From the NCBI GenBank assembly GCA_036322835.1, contig AP027304.1, positions 1,178,001 through 1,242,000 on the forward strand: a stretch of DNA of 64,000 bases, read 5' to 3'. This DNA comes from Tenuifilaceae bacterium CYCD (GTDB lineage: Bacteria > Bacteroidota > Bacteroidia > Bacteroidales > Tenuifilaceae). This document shows positions 17,975-27,011 of the stretch, piece by piece (positions within the stretch are counted from its first letter, which is position 1; each line of letters begins with the position of its first letter). Made by a program: the position numbers and the translations under genes. The notes under the pieces were generated by a model. It did not search any database and was not told where the DNA came from. It worked only from the letters and a program-made list of their open reading frames with translations.

Positions 17975-20419
17975 CTAATTATTATCAACGTTAAGAGTGT
18001 CGTACTCGTCCCACTCTATGTTGAATTTTGTTTTATTTTGTAAAGAACTGTCTTTCTCTGGATTCTTTGAAGTATCCTTTTTCACTATCGTTTTGTACTC
18101 ATCCTTTAACATTTCTTTAATTGTATTCCCCTCTGTATTAAGATTGCCCTTGATTTTTTCGAACGATGATTTTTTATCTAAACTGACATTGTAATCATTG
18201 CTGTCCCCTATAAGTTTTAGGTATAGGTTTATTGCACCATTACTTGTATTTTCAGTATCGTCAATTGACGACGAATTTAAAAACCTTCTGGATAACACTT
18301 GGCTGAAGTTAATCTTCATCCAGTATGTATAATTTCCCGCAAAATAATGCTCCCCAGAAAGTTCCATGTTGATTACGTTCGAAAAAACATCCATTCTTGG
18401 AATACGAACGCATTGATCGGATATTTCAATCCTATTATGAAGTGTTTTAAAATCGATAGATTTAACCTGATCCAATTTTAACCATTTTGATAGCTTATCA
18501 ATTTTATTCATTCCCATAAGTTTTCCATCGCTGATTGTAACGTCCGTTTCCATTTTTATTGAAGGCATTACTATTTGGCCGCCATTATCAGTAATAAAAT
18601 TTAGAATAACAGATCCCGAGAGATTCCCACTTAAATTATTACCGGTAATATAACTCTGTTTAAAATTATCGTAATGGTTAAATAATTTTGAAATACTCAT
18701 GCCGTTAAAATCGGTTGAAATAAAATATTTATTATCAATATTTTTCATCGATCCACTTAGCATGCCATCAAAACCATTACCCGAAAAGTTTTTGATTTCG
18801 AATATATTATCGGAATACTGCATTTTACAGTTAACGCTTTTAAAGTTGTAGTCCATAAACTGTAAATTCTTAGAATCAACTGTTATCGTATAGGTATCAT
18901 TTACTTTAGAAGAGTCTTTAGATTCCGGCAATTTTGCAATATATTCAGTAAAATAATCAACATTAATTGATTCGGCCTTGATTTTAATTTCGGGGTTTAA
19001 ATTATAATTATCGTTCAACAGATTTATTATGTTATCCTGATTGATGGTTATACTGAAAGGCATGTTGTCAAATTTACCAGATGATACAATTGATACATTT
19101 TTGTCAAAGGTAATTTTTCCTGAAATATCGTTGATTCGATCAATTCCCATTAAATTTCCGATGCTAAAATCAGCGGAACCTTTAATGTTTTGATAAGTTA
19201 GCCTGAAATCATCATTGCTCGTATTAATTCTACCCAAGACCTTTATATTTCCCAACGAGTTTATTGCTCCAGAGATATTGGCAATATTAAACTTCGAGTT
19301 GTTGAGTTTGATTAAACCTTCTGCTAAAACTATAGGATTATTTATGCCTTTAACTCTAGCTGAAAAAATTGCACTCATCTCATTAAATTCGATATCTGCT
19401 TTGCTAATCGTTGAGTTATGAGACGAGAAGTTATCGAAAAGCTGTGTTTTGACAGAAAGATCATTTATTTTTACTTTGTGATTATTGAGGCTTAATATTC
19501 CTTTCGTTTTATGATTTATTGTAAGTTCATGGAGGATGCCAGTATTTATATTGTAATCAACAGATCCAGAAACATTTGATCGTCCTTCTACTCTAAAGTT
19601 ATTGGTTTTAACGGGGAGCAATTCTATTAAATTATTGGTGGCAAAATTATTACTGGAGAATCTTAGCAAAATTTTGCCATTTTCGATATTATAACCCCCA
19701 GAGGCTAGTATCTTGATATTGTTACAATTTATTTCAAGACCATTAATATTACAGATATTATCCGTTTTGCTTATATACAAATCAATTTTAAAGGGATGTT
19801 CAAACTCAAACTCGCCTGCCTCAATTTTTTTATAACTACTTTTAATAGATGTAATCAATTTATTATTTTTAAAATCAATAGATATAAGAGATTTATCTAT
19901 TGATAATTTCGTTGATAGTTTATTTTTAATATCATAAATATTTATATCATAGTTATTTAAACGAAACTTATTGATAGATATATTTTGGGGATTATTGGTA
20001 TTGCGCTCCTGACACGAATACTCATTTATCAAAGAGTCCACTATTTTAGGATAATAATTTGCTGTTCCGGATTCTACAATACAGTTTCGTAAATTAAACT
20101 TACCTTGTATAAGATTTATAGAATTCACTGTTAAACTTAAAGATCGAGCGGAAAGGATGTTTGTTGATAATTCACTTTTAGGAAGATTAATCGATAAATT
20201 ATCGAAAGTTAGAGCAACAAAAGGAAAGTGGCTAAAAAGATTGATATTGAAATCGGAATAGTTTATGTCTAGTTTAACGTCCTTTTCAACAATGGAAAGA
20301 AAATTTTCTGCTATTTTTTTTTGATTAAAGGCGATGTATATTCCCGTTGAAACAATTGTCACTATTAATAGAGCAATTATTAATGCAAGAAATTTCAGAA
20401 AATAGCGAATAAGTTTCAT
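17975..20419 (-). CDS. AsmA-like outer-membrane/envelope biogenesis protein
   Basis: A large (814-aa from ATG) protein with one N-terminal transmembrane helix (about 7-30) and a long, beta-rich periplasmic body of repeated short strands, low in Cys and His. The opening after the helix (YSDFNINLFSHFPFVALTFDNLSI) and the C-terminal segment with NVINMELSGEHYFAGNYTYW are typical of the AsmA/YhdP family, proposed to bridge the periplasm and carry phospholipid to the outer membrane. An in-frame GTG three codons upstream is an alternative start. It heads a unit with the histidine kinase. Confidence 0.8.
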   Translation of the reverse strand: MKLIRYFLKFLALIIALLIVTIVSTGIYIAFNQKKIAENFLSIVEKDVKLDINYSDFNINLFSHFPFVALTFDNLSINLPKSELSTNILSARSLSLTVNSINLIQGKFNLRNCIVESGTANYYPKIVDSLINEYSCQERNTNNPQNISINKFRLNNYDINIYDIKNKLSTKLSIDKSLISIDFKNNKLITSIKSSYKKIEAGEFEFEHPFKIDLYISKTDNICNINGLEINCNNIKILASGGYNIENGKILLRFSSNNFATNNLIELLPVKTNNFRVEGRSNVSGSVDYNINTGILHELTINHKTKGILSLNNHKVKINDLSVKTQLFDNFSSHNSTISKADIEFNEMSAIFSARVKGINNPIVLAEGLIKLNNSKFNIANISGAINSLGNIKVLGRINTSNDDFRLTYQNIKGSADFSIGNLMGIDRINDISGKITFDKNVSIVSSGKFDNMPFSITINQDNIINLLNDNYNLNPEIKIKAESINVDYFTEYIAKLPESKDSSKVNDTYTITVDSKNLQFMDYNFKSVNCKMQYSDNIFEIKNFSGNGFDGMLSGSMKNIDNKYFISTDFNGMSISKLFNHYDNFKQSYITGNNLSGNLSGSVILNFITDNGGQIVMPSIKMETDVTISDGKLMGMNKIDKLSKWLKLDQVKSIDFKTLHNRIEISDQCVRIPRMDVFSNVINMELSGEHYFAGNYTYWMKINFSQVLSRRFLNSSSIDDTENTSNGAINLYLKLIGDSNDYNVSLDKKSSFEKIKGNLNTEGNTIKEMLKDEYKTIVKKDTSKNPEKDSSLQNKTKFNIEWDEYDTLNVDNN

Positions 20420-20444
20420 TTTTTTCACAAAAAGATTTAAATCG

Positions 20445-20473
20445 CAAACTTAACTATTACTATTCAAAACAAA
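20445..20473 (-). promoter_or_regulatory. Promoter for the AsmA-like/histidine kinase unit
   Basis: On the minus strand a TTTG (20470-20473) is followed after 17 bases by TAAGTTTG (20445-20452), close to the Bacteroidota TTTG-N18-20-TAnnTTTG promoter. The predicted start point is about 20 bases ahead of the ATG at 20419. Confidence 0.5.
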
Positions 20474-20533
20474 AAGATGGAGGTAATAAATGAAAAGCTC
20501 TAAAATTTGTTAGTGTTTTTAATTGTAACTCAT

Positions 20534-20541
20534 TAACTTTG
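20534..20541 (+). promoter_or_regulatory. Putative -7 promoter element for the PP2C gene
   Basis: TAACTTTG is an exact TAnnTTTG match about 28 bases before the start codon at 20570. A TTTG lies at 20506-20509, but the 24-base spacing is longer than usual. Confidence 0.4.
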
Positions 20542-20569
20542 ATATTGGTCTTGATAAAATAATGATTTT

Positions 20570-22792
20570 ATGATAAAAAATCGAAAGGTATTTCTTCTCA
20601 TACTTTCTTTTATTTCGGTATTGGGAACTGTGCGATCTCAAAAAGTAGATTCATTACTTTTCCAGTTATATCAAGAGCCCAACGACAGCGCTAGAGTAGA
20701 AATCCTTTTCAAAATATCGAATTACTATGATCAAGTAGAGGGTAATTTTGTTTTGACCGAAAATTATTTGCTCGAAAGTAAAAAACTATGTGAGAGCATC
20801 AATAATCAATATTTAAAAACGCAAGTATATAATAAGTTGGGTATTTTTTATAGAAATCAATCAAAGTATAATGAAGCCCTACGATACCACAATGAAACTT
20901 ATTCGTTAGCAAAGGAAGCTGGCAATTTAAAAATGCAGGTAACTTCTTTGAATAATCTTGGGGTTGTCTACAGACGAATAGACAATCATGCCTTTGCCAC
21001 TGAGTACCACATAAAAGCACTTCAACTTGCCGAGCAAATTAAGGATAGTTTTAATGTTTCTGTTGCTTGCAATAGCTTGGGCAATATTTTTTCGTTAAAC
21101 GGTAGGTACGATGAGGCTATCGACTATTTTACCAGAGCTCTTGGTATCTCCGAAAAAATGAACAATAGTCTTGGTCAGGCTATGAACAATAATAATATTG
21201 GAGAAGTATATGAGTTCAAGGGCAACTATGCAAAGGCAAGAGAGTTTTATCAAAAGTCATTGGATATAAATATTACGATAAACAACTTAAAGGGAATAGG
21301 AATTAGCTATAATGCACTGGGAAAGATTGATTTGTATACGGGTAATTATACCTCTGCTTATGAATACTTTTTAAAAGCATTAGATATCGACCTAAAAATA
21401 GGTGATAAGAAATTCATCGCCGATAGTTATGTGAACTTATCAAAAGTTTTATTGGCCATGAACCGTTTAGACGAGGCTCAAAAGAATATAAGTTTAAGCA
21501 TATCCGTTGCAAAAGAAATAAAGAGTTTAACCCATCAGCAATGGTCCTATGAAGCCTATAGCAATTACTACAGTAAAAAAGGAAGATACGACTCTGCATT
21601 ACATTACTATATTCTTGCATCTAATTTTAAGGATAGCGTTTTGAATGAAAAAAATACTCGACACATATCTACCATCCAAACAATTTATGAAACTGAGAAA
21701 AAGGAAAACGAAATTAAACTTTTAACCCAATCGCAAGAATTGAGGCAAAAAGAGTTAAAGCGACAAAATATTCTTAAAAATGGTTTGCTAATAGGATTGT
21801 TTTTTACAATTATTATAATCATATCGATATATCAAGCATTTATTACTAAGCGAAATAGCAATCGGTTATTGTCCAGACAAATCGAGGAAATAGAAAAACA
21901 AAATATTGTTCTGGAGGAGCAAAAACAAGAAATTCAGATTCAAAAGGAAGAGATTGAACATAATAAAGATTTTATAGAGCAAAAGAATAAAAACTTAGAG
22001 GAGGCCTATAAAATCATTGAAGGATATATCGAAAAAATTACCGATAGCATAAGGTATGCCGAACGAATTCAGGAATCAATTCAGCCAGGCTGTGATATTA
22101 TCAAGGAAATTTTCAGCGATACTCTAATATACAATAAACCTAAAGATATTGTTAGTGGAGACTTCTACTGGATGGTCAATTCTGGAAAGAAGGTTTACAT
22201 TGCACTTGCTGATTGTACCGGACATGGTGTTCCTGGCGCATTCATGAGTATCATTGGTATCGATTTGTTAAATCAAGCGGTGAATTTGCATCATTTTTAC
22301 AAGCCCGATCAAATAGTATCCTTTTTAAATGAAGAACTAATGAAAAGGCTTCGAAAATCTGAAATGGAGCAAGTGCTTAAGGATAGCATGGACATTGCCG
22401 TTTGCATTTTTGATAGGGAAACATACAAACTTGATTATACAGGAGCCCTAATTCCTCTTTTCATCCAGTCCAATGGCGTTCTCAATGAAATTAAACCGGA
22501 CTACATTACTCTTGGAACTTCCTTCGAAAAGGAAACCAAAGTGTTTACCATTAATTCCTTTAAATTAATAGCAGGTGATTGGATTTATCTTGCAACCGAT
22601 GGGTACTTCGATCAACTTGGAGGGCCTCAAAATAAAAAGTTTATGCGAAGCAGATTCCGCGAAACTATTTCTCGGGTTAACCATCTTCCGGGTAATGAGC
22701 AACGCGAAATGATAGAAAAAGAATTTTTGCAGTGGATGGGAAAAAACGAGCAAATTGATGATGTCCTGGTTTGGGGGATAAAAATTAAATAA
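20570..22792 (+). CDS. TPR sensor with cytoplasmic PP2C/SpoIIE-type phosphatase
   Basis: A 740-aa protein built as: signal peptide or signal anchor (about 1-23); about seven tetratricopeptide repeats (about 80-360, with the recurring LGNIF...A...Y pattern every 40 residues); a transmembrane helix (about 403-425); a coiled coil (about 428-485); and a SpoIIE/PP2C serine-threonine phosphatase (about 500-740). Metal-ligand segments are visible: VSGDFYW (Asp531), ALADCTGHGVPGAFMS (Asp548) and LATDGYFDQ. So a periplasmic repeat domain probably controls a cytoplasmic phosphatase, as in partner-switching systems. It is followed 8 bases later by the ankyrin-phosphatase gene. Confidence 0.88.
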   Translation: MIKNRKVFLLILSFISVLGTVRSQKVDSLLFQLYQEPNDSARVEILFKISNYYDQVEGNFVLTENYLLESKKLCESINNQYLKTQVYNKLGIFYRNQSKYNEALRYHNETYSLAKEAGNLKMQVTSLNNLGVVYRRIDNHAFATEYHIKALQLAEQIKDSFNVSVACNSLGNIFSLNGRYDEAIDYFTRALGISEKMNNSLGQAMNNNNIGEVYEFKGNYAKAREFYQKSLDINITINNLKGIGISYNALGKIDLYTGNYTSAYEYFLKALDIDLKIGDKKFIADSYVNLSKVLLAMNRLDEAQKNISLSISVAKEIKSLTHQQWSYEAYSNYYSKKGRYDSALHYYILASNFKDSVLNEKNTRHISTIQTIYETEKKENEIKLLTQSQELRQKELKRQNILKNGLLIGLFFTIIIIISIYQAFITKRNSNRLLSRQIEEIEKQNIVLEEQKQEIQIQKEEIEHNKDFIEQKNKNLEEAYKIIEGYIEKITDSIRYAERIQESIQPGCDIIKEIFSDTLIYNKPKDIVSGDFYWMVNSGKKVYIALADCTGHGVPGAFMSIIGIDLLNQAVNLHHFYKPDQIVSFLNEELMKRLRKSEMEQVLKDSMDIAVCIFDRETYKLDYTGALIPLFIQSNGVLNEIKPDYITLGTSFEKETKVFTINSFKLIAGDWIYLATDGYFDQLGGPQNKKFMRSRFRETISRVNHLPGNEQREMIEKEFLQWMGKNEQIDDVLVWGIKIK

Positions 22793-22800
22793 ACTACAAA

Positions 22801-24429
22801 GTGAATAGAAAATTAATAGTATTTATTTCTTTTTTTATAATTCTCAATCATTCTTTTAGATCAGGTTTTGCTCAAGATGATTTGATTCGCGATAGTGCAA
22901 TTATAAACAACATAAGAGCGAACAACATAAATGCTTTAAATAGTTATGTAGATCGATATGGCCCAGATTTTAGGTTCTTAGATGGAGAACAAACGATATT
23001 ATCCTATGCAATAATCAAAAACAACGTTACCGTTGTTCTGTACATTCTAAATAAAGGAGCAGATATTAATTTAATCCATAGTAATACAAGCCCTTTAATG
23101 CTTTGTGCTATTCACGACAGATCCAACATCGCATCATCACTGATTAAATTTGGAGCGAAAGTCGATCTTTATAACAAGCACAGGAACACGGCTTTACTAT
23201 ATGCATCTAGGTATGGAAATATCAACACTGTAAAAGTTCTGACCCAGCAAAGAGCAAACCCCTTTTTTAAAAATTTTATAGGGTATAATAGTTTGGATTA
23301 TGCACGGGAGAATCATAAGGATGATGTGGTGGAATACTTGAAAACATACATGGTGCGTTATGCCAAGGGGGCATTTCCATCAACCTACGATGGTCCACAT
23401 GTAGATTGGATCGGACTAAAAAGATTAAAGGCCTATTATATAATTAATGACAGCACATCTGGAAAGATTTACAAGAAAAGTAAAATTTTTAGAATTAAAG
23501 ATTCTCTTGTTATTACAGGCATATATCCATTGGATACTTTAGATCATATAATTTATAAGCCAGAAAATAAGCGTAATAACAACGATACATTTAACAATGT
23601 AGAAAAAATTTTTGCAATTGGTGATGTTCATGGATCCTATGATAGTTTATTAAAGGTGCTGATTAATAATGAAATTATTGATCATGATCAAAATTGGACT
23701 TTTGGAAATGGACACGTTGTTTTCATTGGAGATCTTTTTGATAGGGGTGATAAAGTAACCGAAGTACTATGGTTAGCATACAGGCTCTGGAACCAAGCAC
23801 CAAAATATCACGGAAAAGTTCATTTACTTTTGGGTAACCATGAATTATTGATTCTGAATAAGGATTATCGGTATGTCAACGAAAAGTACACGTACTTGAC
23901 CAGAGGAAAAAATATTGAATATGCCGATCTATTCTCTACAAATACACTATTGGGCGATTTTGTTCGAAGTTTTAGTGCTGCTATAAAAATTGATAATATA
24001 TTATTTGTACATGCTGGTTTGACTTATTTTATTGTCAATAAATCTATTTCTATTACTGAATTAAACAGATCGGTTTATCAAATTTTGAATAGAAAAGATA
24101 ATGATTTGATTTCAGAAAGAACCATTTCAATTTTTACAGATGCTTTTTCTGATAAAGGAATTTTTTGGTATAGAGGATATTTGGCAGAAAGCCCTATCGT
24201 GTCGAAGGCAAGCCAGGATGAGTTAAATAGTGTACTAAATTATTATGCAGTAAAGACAATGGTTGTGGGGCATACTGAAGTTAATAGGATAGATGCTCTT
24301 TATAATGGCGGCTTAATCCCGGTTAATGTTCCTTTTGACAGAGTCGGGATTCCTAAGCAGGCTCTTTTAATTGTAAATGGAAAATATTTTAGATGTAACT
24401 CTGATGGATCAAAAGAATTGATAATGTGA
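22801..24429 (+). CDS. Exported ankyrin-repeat plus PPP-family metallophosphatase
   Basis: A 542-aa protein with a cleavable signal peptide (about 1-24, ending GFAQ), about four ankyrin-type repeats (about 35-185) and a C-terminal calcineurin-like phosphoesterase (about 268-535). The phosphatase has the full PPP signature: GDVHG (274-278), GDLFDRG (310-316), GNHE (345-348), then VHAGL and VVGHTEV. PPP enzymes remove phosphate from serine/threonine or cleave diadenosine polyphosphates. Here export places it in the periplasm, away from the usual cytoplasmic substrates. Translation starts at GTG. It is 8 bases after the PP2C gene and 28 bases before the CotH-like gene. The substrate is unknown. 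Confidence 0.82.
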   Translation: MNRKLIVFISFFIILNHSFRSGFAQDDLIRDSAIINNIRANNINALNSYVDRYGPDFRFLDGEQTILSYAIIKNNVTVVLYILNKGADINLIHSNTSPLMLCAIHDRSNIASSLIKFGAKVDLYNKHRNTALLYASRYGNINTVKVLTQQRANPFFKNFIGYNSLDYARENHKDDVVEYLKTYMVRYAKGAFPSTYDGPHVDWIGLKRLKAYYIINDSTSGKIYKKSKIFRIKDSLVITGIYPLDTLDHIIYKPENKRNNNDTFNNVEKIFAIGDVHGSYDSLLKVLINNEIIDHDQNWTFGNGHVVFIGDLFDRGDKVTEVLWLAYRLWNQAPKYHGKVHLLLGNHELLILNKDYRYVNEKYTYLTRGKNIEYADLFSTNTLLGDFVRSFSAAIKIDNILFVHAGLTYFIVNKSISITELNRSVYQILNRKDNDLISERTISIFTDAFSDKGIFWYRGYLAESPIVSKASQDELNSVLNYYAVKTMVVGHTEVNRIDALYNGGLIPVNVPFDRVGIPKQALLIVNGKYFRCNSDGSKELIM

Positions 24430-24457
24430 GGTTATTATACATTAACATGGTAATGTT

Positions 24458-25486
24458 TTGTTAATTCGAAGAATTATATTATTTATATTAACATACCTTT
24501 TTATCAGTGATTTAAAGGCACAAGAAAATTTTTTTGATTCTAATGAAATTGTTACAATTGATATAGTAACAGATCTTAGAGCCCTCTTTAGAGACATCAA
24601 CCCCGAAACGGCTAAGTACCATCCTGGTTTTATTTCGTATATAGATAATAATGGTAACTCTATAACGATCAACGTAAAATTAAAAACTAGAGGAATATTT
24701 CGGCGAAGCCGGGAGAATTGTAATCTGCCCCCTTTAACTATTAAATTTAATGATGAAAGTCTTGATAGTTCTATTTTCATGAACCAAGATAAACTGAAAT
24801 TGGTAAATGCATGTTACAGAAAACGAGACATCTATAAGCAATATGTTATAAAAGAGTATTTGGCCTATCGCATTTACAATGTTTTAACCGATTACAGTTT
24901 TAGGGTGAGAATGGTGAAGATAGTTTATGTTGATATTAATAATTCGATACATCCATTCGAATCCTTTGGCTTTCTTATTGAAGATATTAATACTCTGAAT
25001 TCTAGAACTAACACGAAGCACTTAAAAACACTTGGAATTATTCAAGATGCAACTGATAGAAAAATGATAGACATTGCTACAGTTTATCAGTATTTAATTG
25101 GAAATACAGATTGGTCTGTACTTAAGCAACATAACATAAAATTGGTTGTTAATGATTCTTGTTTAATTCCGATTGCTATTCCTTATGATTTCGATTTTTG
25201 TGGATTTGTTAATCCTCCTTACACTAAACCGCCAGAAATTATTCCTATTAAACATGTAACAGACCGTTATTATAGGGGATTTTGCCGTACTAGAGAGGAA
25301 TTAGCACCCACTTTTCAGTTTTTTATTGATAAGCAGACGGAAATTTATAGTTTAATAATTGATGATACTCTCTTAACACCACAAAACAGAAAGGCTGCTT
25401 TAAAATACATTGATGAGTTTTACAAAGTAATTAAAGATCATAAGTTAGTACAACGAGAGTTTATCGATAATTGTCGCTCTGAATAA
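24458..25486 (+). CDS. Exported CotH-like (kinase-fold) protein
   Basis: A 342-aa protein with a signal peptide (about 1-22, ending LKAQ). I recognise it as a Bacteroidota family resembling spore-coat protein CotH, an atypical secreted protein kinase. Supporting pieces are LKTRG near 76-79 and the lysines of DKLKLV (111-116), which may be the nucleotide lysine region, a catalytic-loop-like GNTDWS with HN (215-226), and a YDFDFCG segment (243-249) in the place of the kinase metal-binding DFG. Kinase activity is inference. The start is TTG: the same frame has a stop 15 bases upstream and no ATG. It ends directly against the rhomboid start. Confidence 0.6.
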   Translation: MLIRRIILFILTYLFISDLKAQENFFDSNEIVTIDIVTDLRALFRDINPETAKYHPGFISYIDNNGNSITINVKLKTRGIFRRSRENCNLPPLTIKFNDESLDSSIFMNQDKLKLVNACYRKRDIYKQYVIKEYLAYRIYNVLTDYSFRVRMVKIVYVDINNSIHPFESFGFLIEDINTLNSRTNTKHLKTLGIIQDATDRKMIDIATVYQYLIGNTDWSVLKQHNIKLVVNDSCLIPIAIPYDFDFCGFVNPPYTKPPEIIPIKHVTDRYYRGFCRTREELAPTFQFFIDKQTEIYSLIIDDTLLTPQNRKAALKYIDEFYKVIKDHKLVQREFIDNCRSE

Positions 25487-26161
25487 ATGGAAAAAGAATC
25501 ATATAACGAAATGCTTAGATTTAAGTATAGTTTACTGCCTCCAATTTTTTTTCTTGTTCTGATTTGGGCAGTAAAGGTTGTGGAAATCTCTAACAATACC
25601 AGTTTTCATGAATTAGGCGTTTATCCCCGAAGGATAGAAGGATTATGGGGAGTTGTATTTGCTATATTTATTCATTCCGACTTTAATCACTTGTTGTCTA
25701 ACTCAATATCTCTTGTAATTCTTTTTAGCGGGCTAATTTACTTTTACCGGGATCTTTCATATAAAGTAATTCTATTTATTTGGATAACGAGTGGCATCAT
25801 GGTTTGGCTTGGTGCTCGCGAGAGTTATCATATTGGGGCTAGTGGTCTCATATACGGAATTGCTTCGTTCCTTTTTTTTAGCGGAATCATTCGCAAGGAC
25901 GTTAGGCTAATGTCAATATCCATGCTAGTCGTTTTCTTGTATGGAGGATTAATATGGGGTGTTTTCCCAATTTTCCCTCGAATTTCTTGGGAATATCATC
26001 TTTTTGGAAGCATATGCGGATTAATCGCAGCCTATTTTTACAGAAAACAGGGTCCCGAAAAGAAAAAGTGGAGTTGGGAATATGAAGAAGAAGGCACTGA
26101 TATAGAATCTCATGATGAATATTCCGAGGAACTGATGAATGAAAACTCACAAAAGTTTTGA
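25487..26161 (+). CDS. Rhomboid-family intramembrane serine protease
   Basis: A 224-aa protein with about six transmembrane helices. It has the rhomboid features HSDFNHLLSN (63-72), the catalytic serine in GASG (Ser119) with YGIASF after it, and the catalytic His in the last helix (WEYHLFGSICG, His171). The C-terminal 35 residues are acidic and cytoplasmic or periplasmic. Rhomboids cut transmembrane segments of client proteins. The ATG follows the CotH-like stop codon without any gap, so the two are coupled. Client proteins are unknown; the single-span PP2C sensor in the same unit is an obvious candidate to test. Confidence 0.92.
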   Translation: MEKESYNEMLRFKYSLLPPIFFLVLIWAVKVVEISNNTSFHELGVYPRRIEGLWGVVFAIFIHSDFNHLLSNSISLVILFSGLIYFYRDLSYKVILFIWITSGIMVWLGARESYHIGASGLIYGIASFLFFSGIIRKDVRLMSISMLVVFLYGGLIWGVFPIFPRISWEYHLFGSICGLIAAYFYRKQGPEKKKWSWEYEEEGTDIESHDEYSEELMNENSQKF

Positions 26162-26186
26162 TAGCAATTTGAATTTTATAAATTTG
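26157..26186 (+). promoter_or_regulatory. Promoter for the bactofilin-ATP synthase operon
   Basis: TTTG (26157-26160) and TAAATTTG (26179-26186), separated by 18 bases, form a near-ideal Bacteroidota promoter. The TTTG overlaps the last codon and stop of the rhomboid gene. The predicted start point is about 36 bases before the bactofilin ATG. Confidence 0.6.
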
Positions 26187-26226
26187 CCCTCTTCAAAAGT
26201 TGAATTCAACCTAAAAATATAATACA

Positions 26227-26616
26227 ATGGCAAAAATTAACGAGAATGAACTTTCCACCAACAACATTAACCTTGTTGGTCTAGGAACAGAAATTAATGG
26301 TGATGTCAATAGCAATGGCGATTTAAGAATTGATGGAACATTAATTGGAAATCTTACCGTTAAGGGAAAAGTTGTAGTAGGTGAAACTGGAAAAATTAAG
26401 GGCGAAATCTTCTGCAAGAATTCGGATATCTCCGGAATAATTGAAGGTAAGGTTACTGTTACTGAATTGCTTTCAATTAAATCGACTGCAAAAATTTCGG
26501 GAGATTTACATGTTGGCAAACTTGCCATTGAGCCAGGTTCAAAATTCACAGGTTATTGCGATATGGGAAGTTCTGAACAAACCGCTATTGTTGATTCTTC
26601 CTCTTCGCTCAAATAG
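26227..26616 (+). CDS. Bactofilin-family polymer-forming protein
   Basis: A 129-aa protein consisting of a short flexible N-terminus, a right-handed beta-helix core of glycine- and valine-rich rungs (about 18-112: GDVNSNGDLRIDGTLIGNL, GKVVVGETGKIKGEI, and so on) and a short Ser-rich tail. This is the bactofilin (PF04519) fold, which polymerises without nucleotide into membrane-associated filaments with roles in shape and localisation. In Bacteroidota a bactofilin gene is often placed directly ahead of the ATP synthase genes. It has its own promoter and probably leads the atp operon. Confidence 0.93.
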   Translation: MAKINENELSTNNINLVGLGTEINGDVNSNGDLRIDGTLIGNLTVKGKVVVGETGKIKGEIFCKNSDISGIIEGKVTVTELLSIKSTAKISGDLHVGKLAIEPGSKFTGYCDMGSSEQTAIVDSSSSLK

Positions 26617-26621
26617 ATCAA

Positions 26622-27008
26622 ATGAATAAGGTATTATGGCCAATACTCTTACGAACAATCACTTTTTTAGTGATTGTTCAATTGGCTATATTCATATCAA
26701 CTTATCATTATAATTTAACATCGTTTAGTGTAATATTGCTAGTAGTTCCTTTTTTGCCAGCAACAATTAATTTTTTGTTTTTGTTAAAGTTAGCAGGATT
26801 ATTTAAACATCAACAGAATGTGTTTTTCCGCAAATATTTATTGAATAGTGGATTAAAATTTTTGATAAATATAATTTTGTTTGTTGTTCTAATTTTCTTG
26901 TTTAGGAGCAATCCTTTACCGATTATTGTAGTATATTTACTAACTTACTTAGTTTTTTTTATACTCGAAATAATAGAGATTCAAGTTTTGAATCGAAAAA
27001 TGAAATAA
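26622..27008 (+). CDS. Four-helix membrane protein of the ATP synthase operon
   Basis: A 128-aa protein with four hydrophobic helices and short basic loops. I cannot assign a family by motif. Its position between bactofilin and atpB, its size and its topology are those of the AtpI/UncI-type assembly proteins that precede F0 genes and help form the c-ring; this is inference from context. It starts 5 bases after the bactofilin stop codon and ends 3 bases before atpB. A separate AtpZ-type gene, often present in this position, is not seen. Confidence 0.6.
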   Translation: MNKVLWPILLRTITFLVIVQLAIFISTYHYNLTSFSVILLVVPFLPATINFLFLLKLAGLFKHQQNVFFRKYLLNSGLKFLINIILFVVLIFLFRSNPLPIIVVYLLTYLVFFILEIIEIQVLNRKMK

Positions 27009-27011
27009 CCA

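Noticed and set aside
24442-24780. Minus-strand reading frame overlapping the start of the CotH-like gene
   Set aside because: It is antisense to a gene with a signal peptide and an operon position; no family features on its own.
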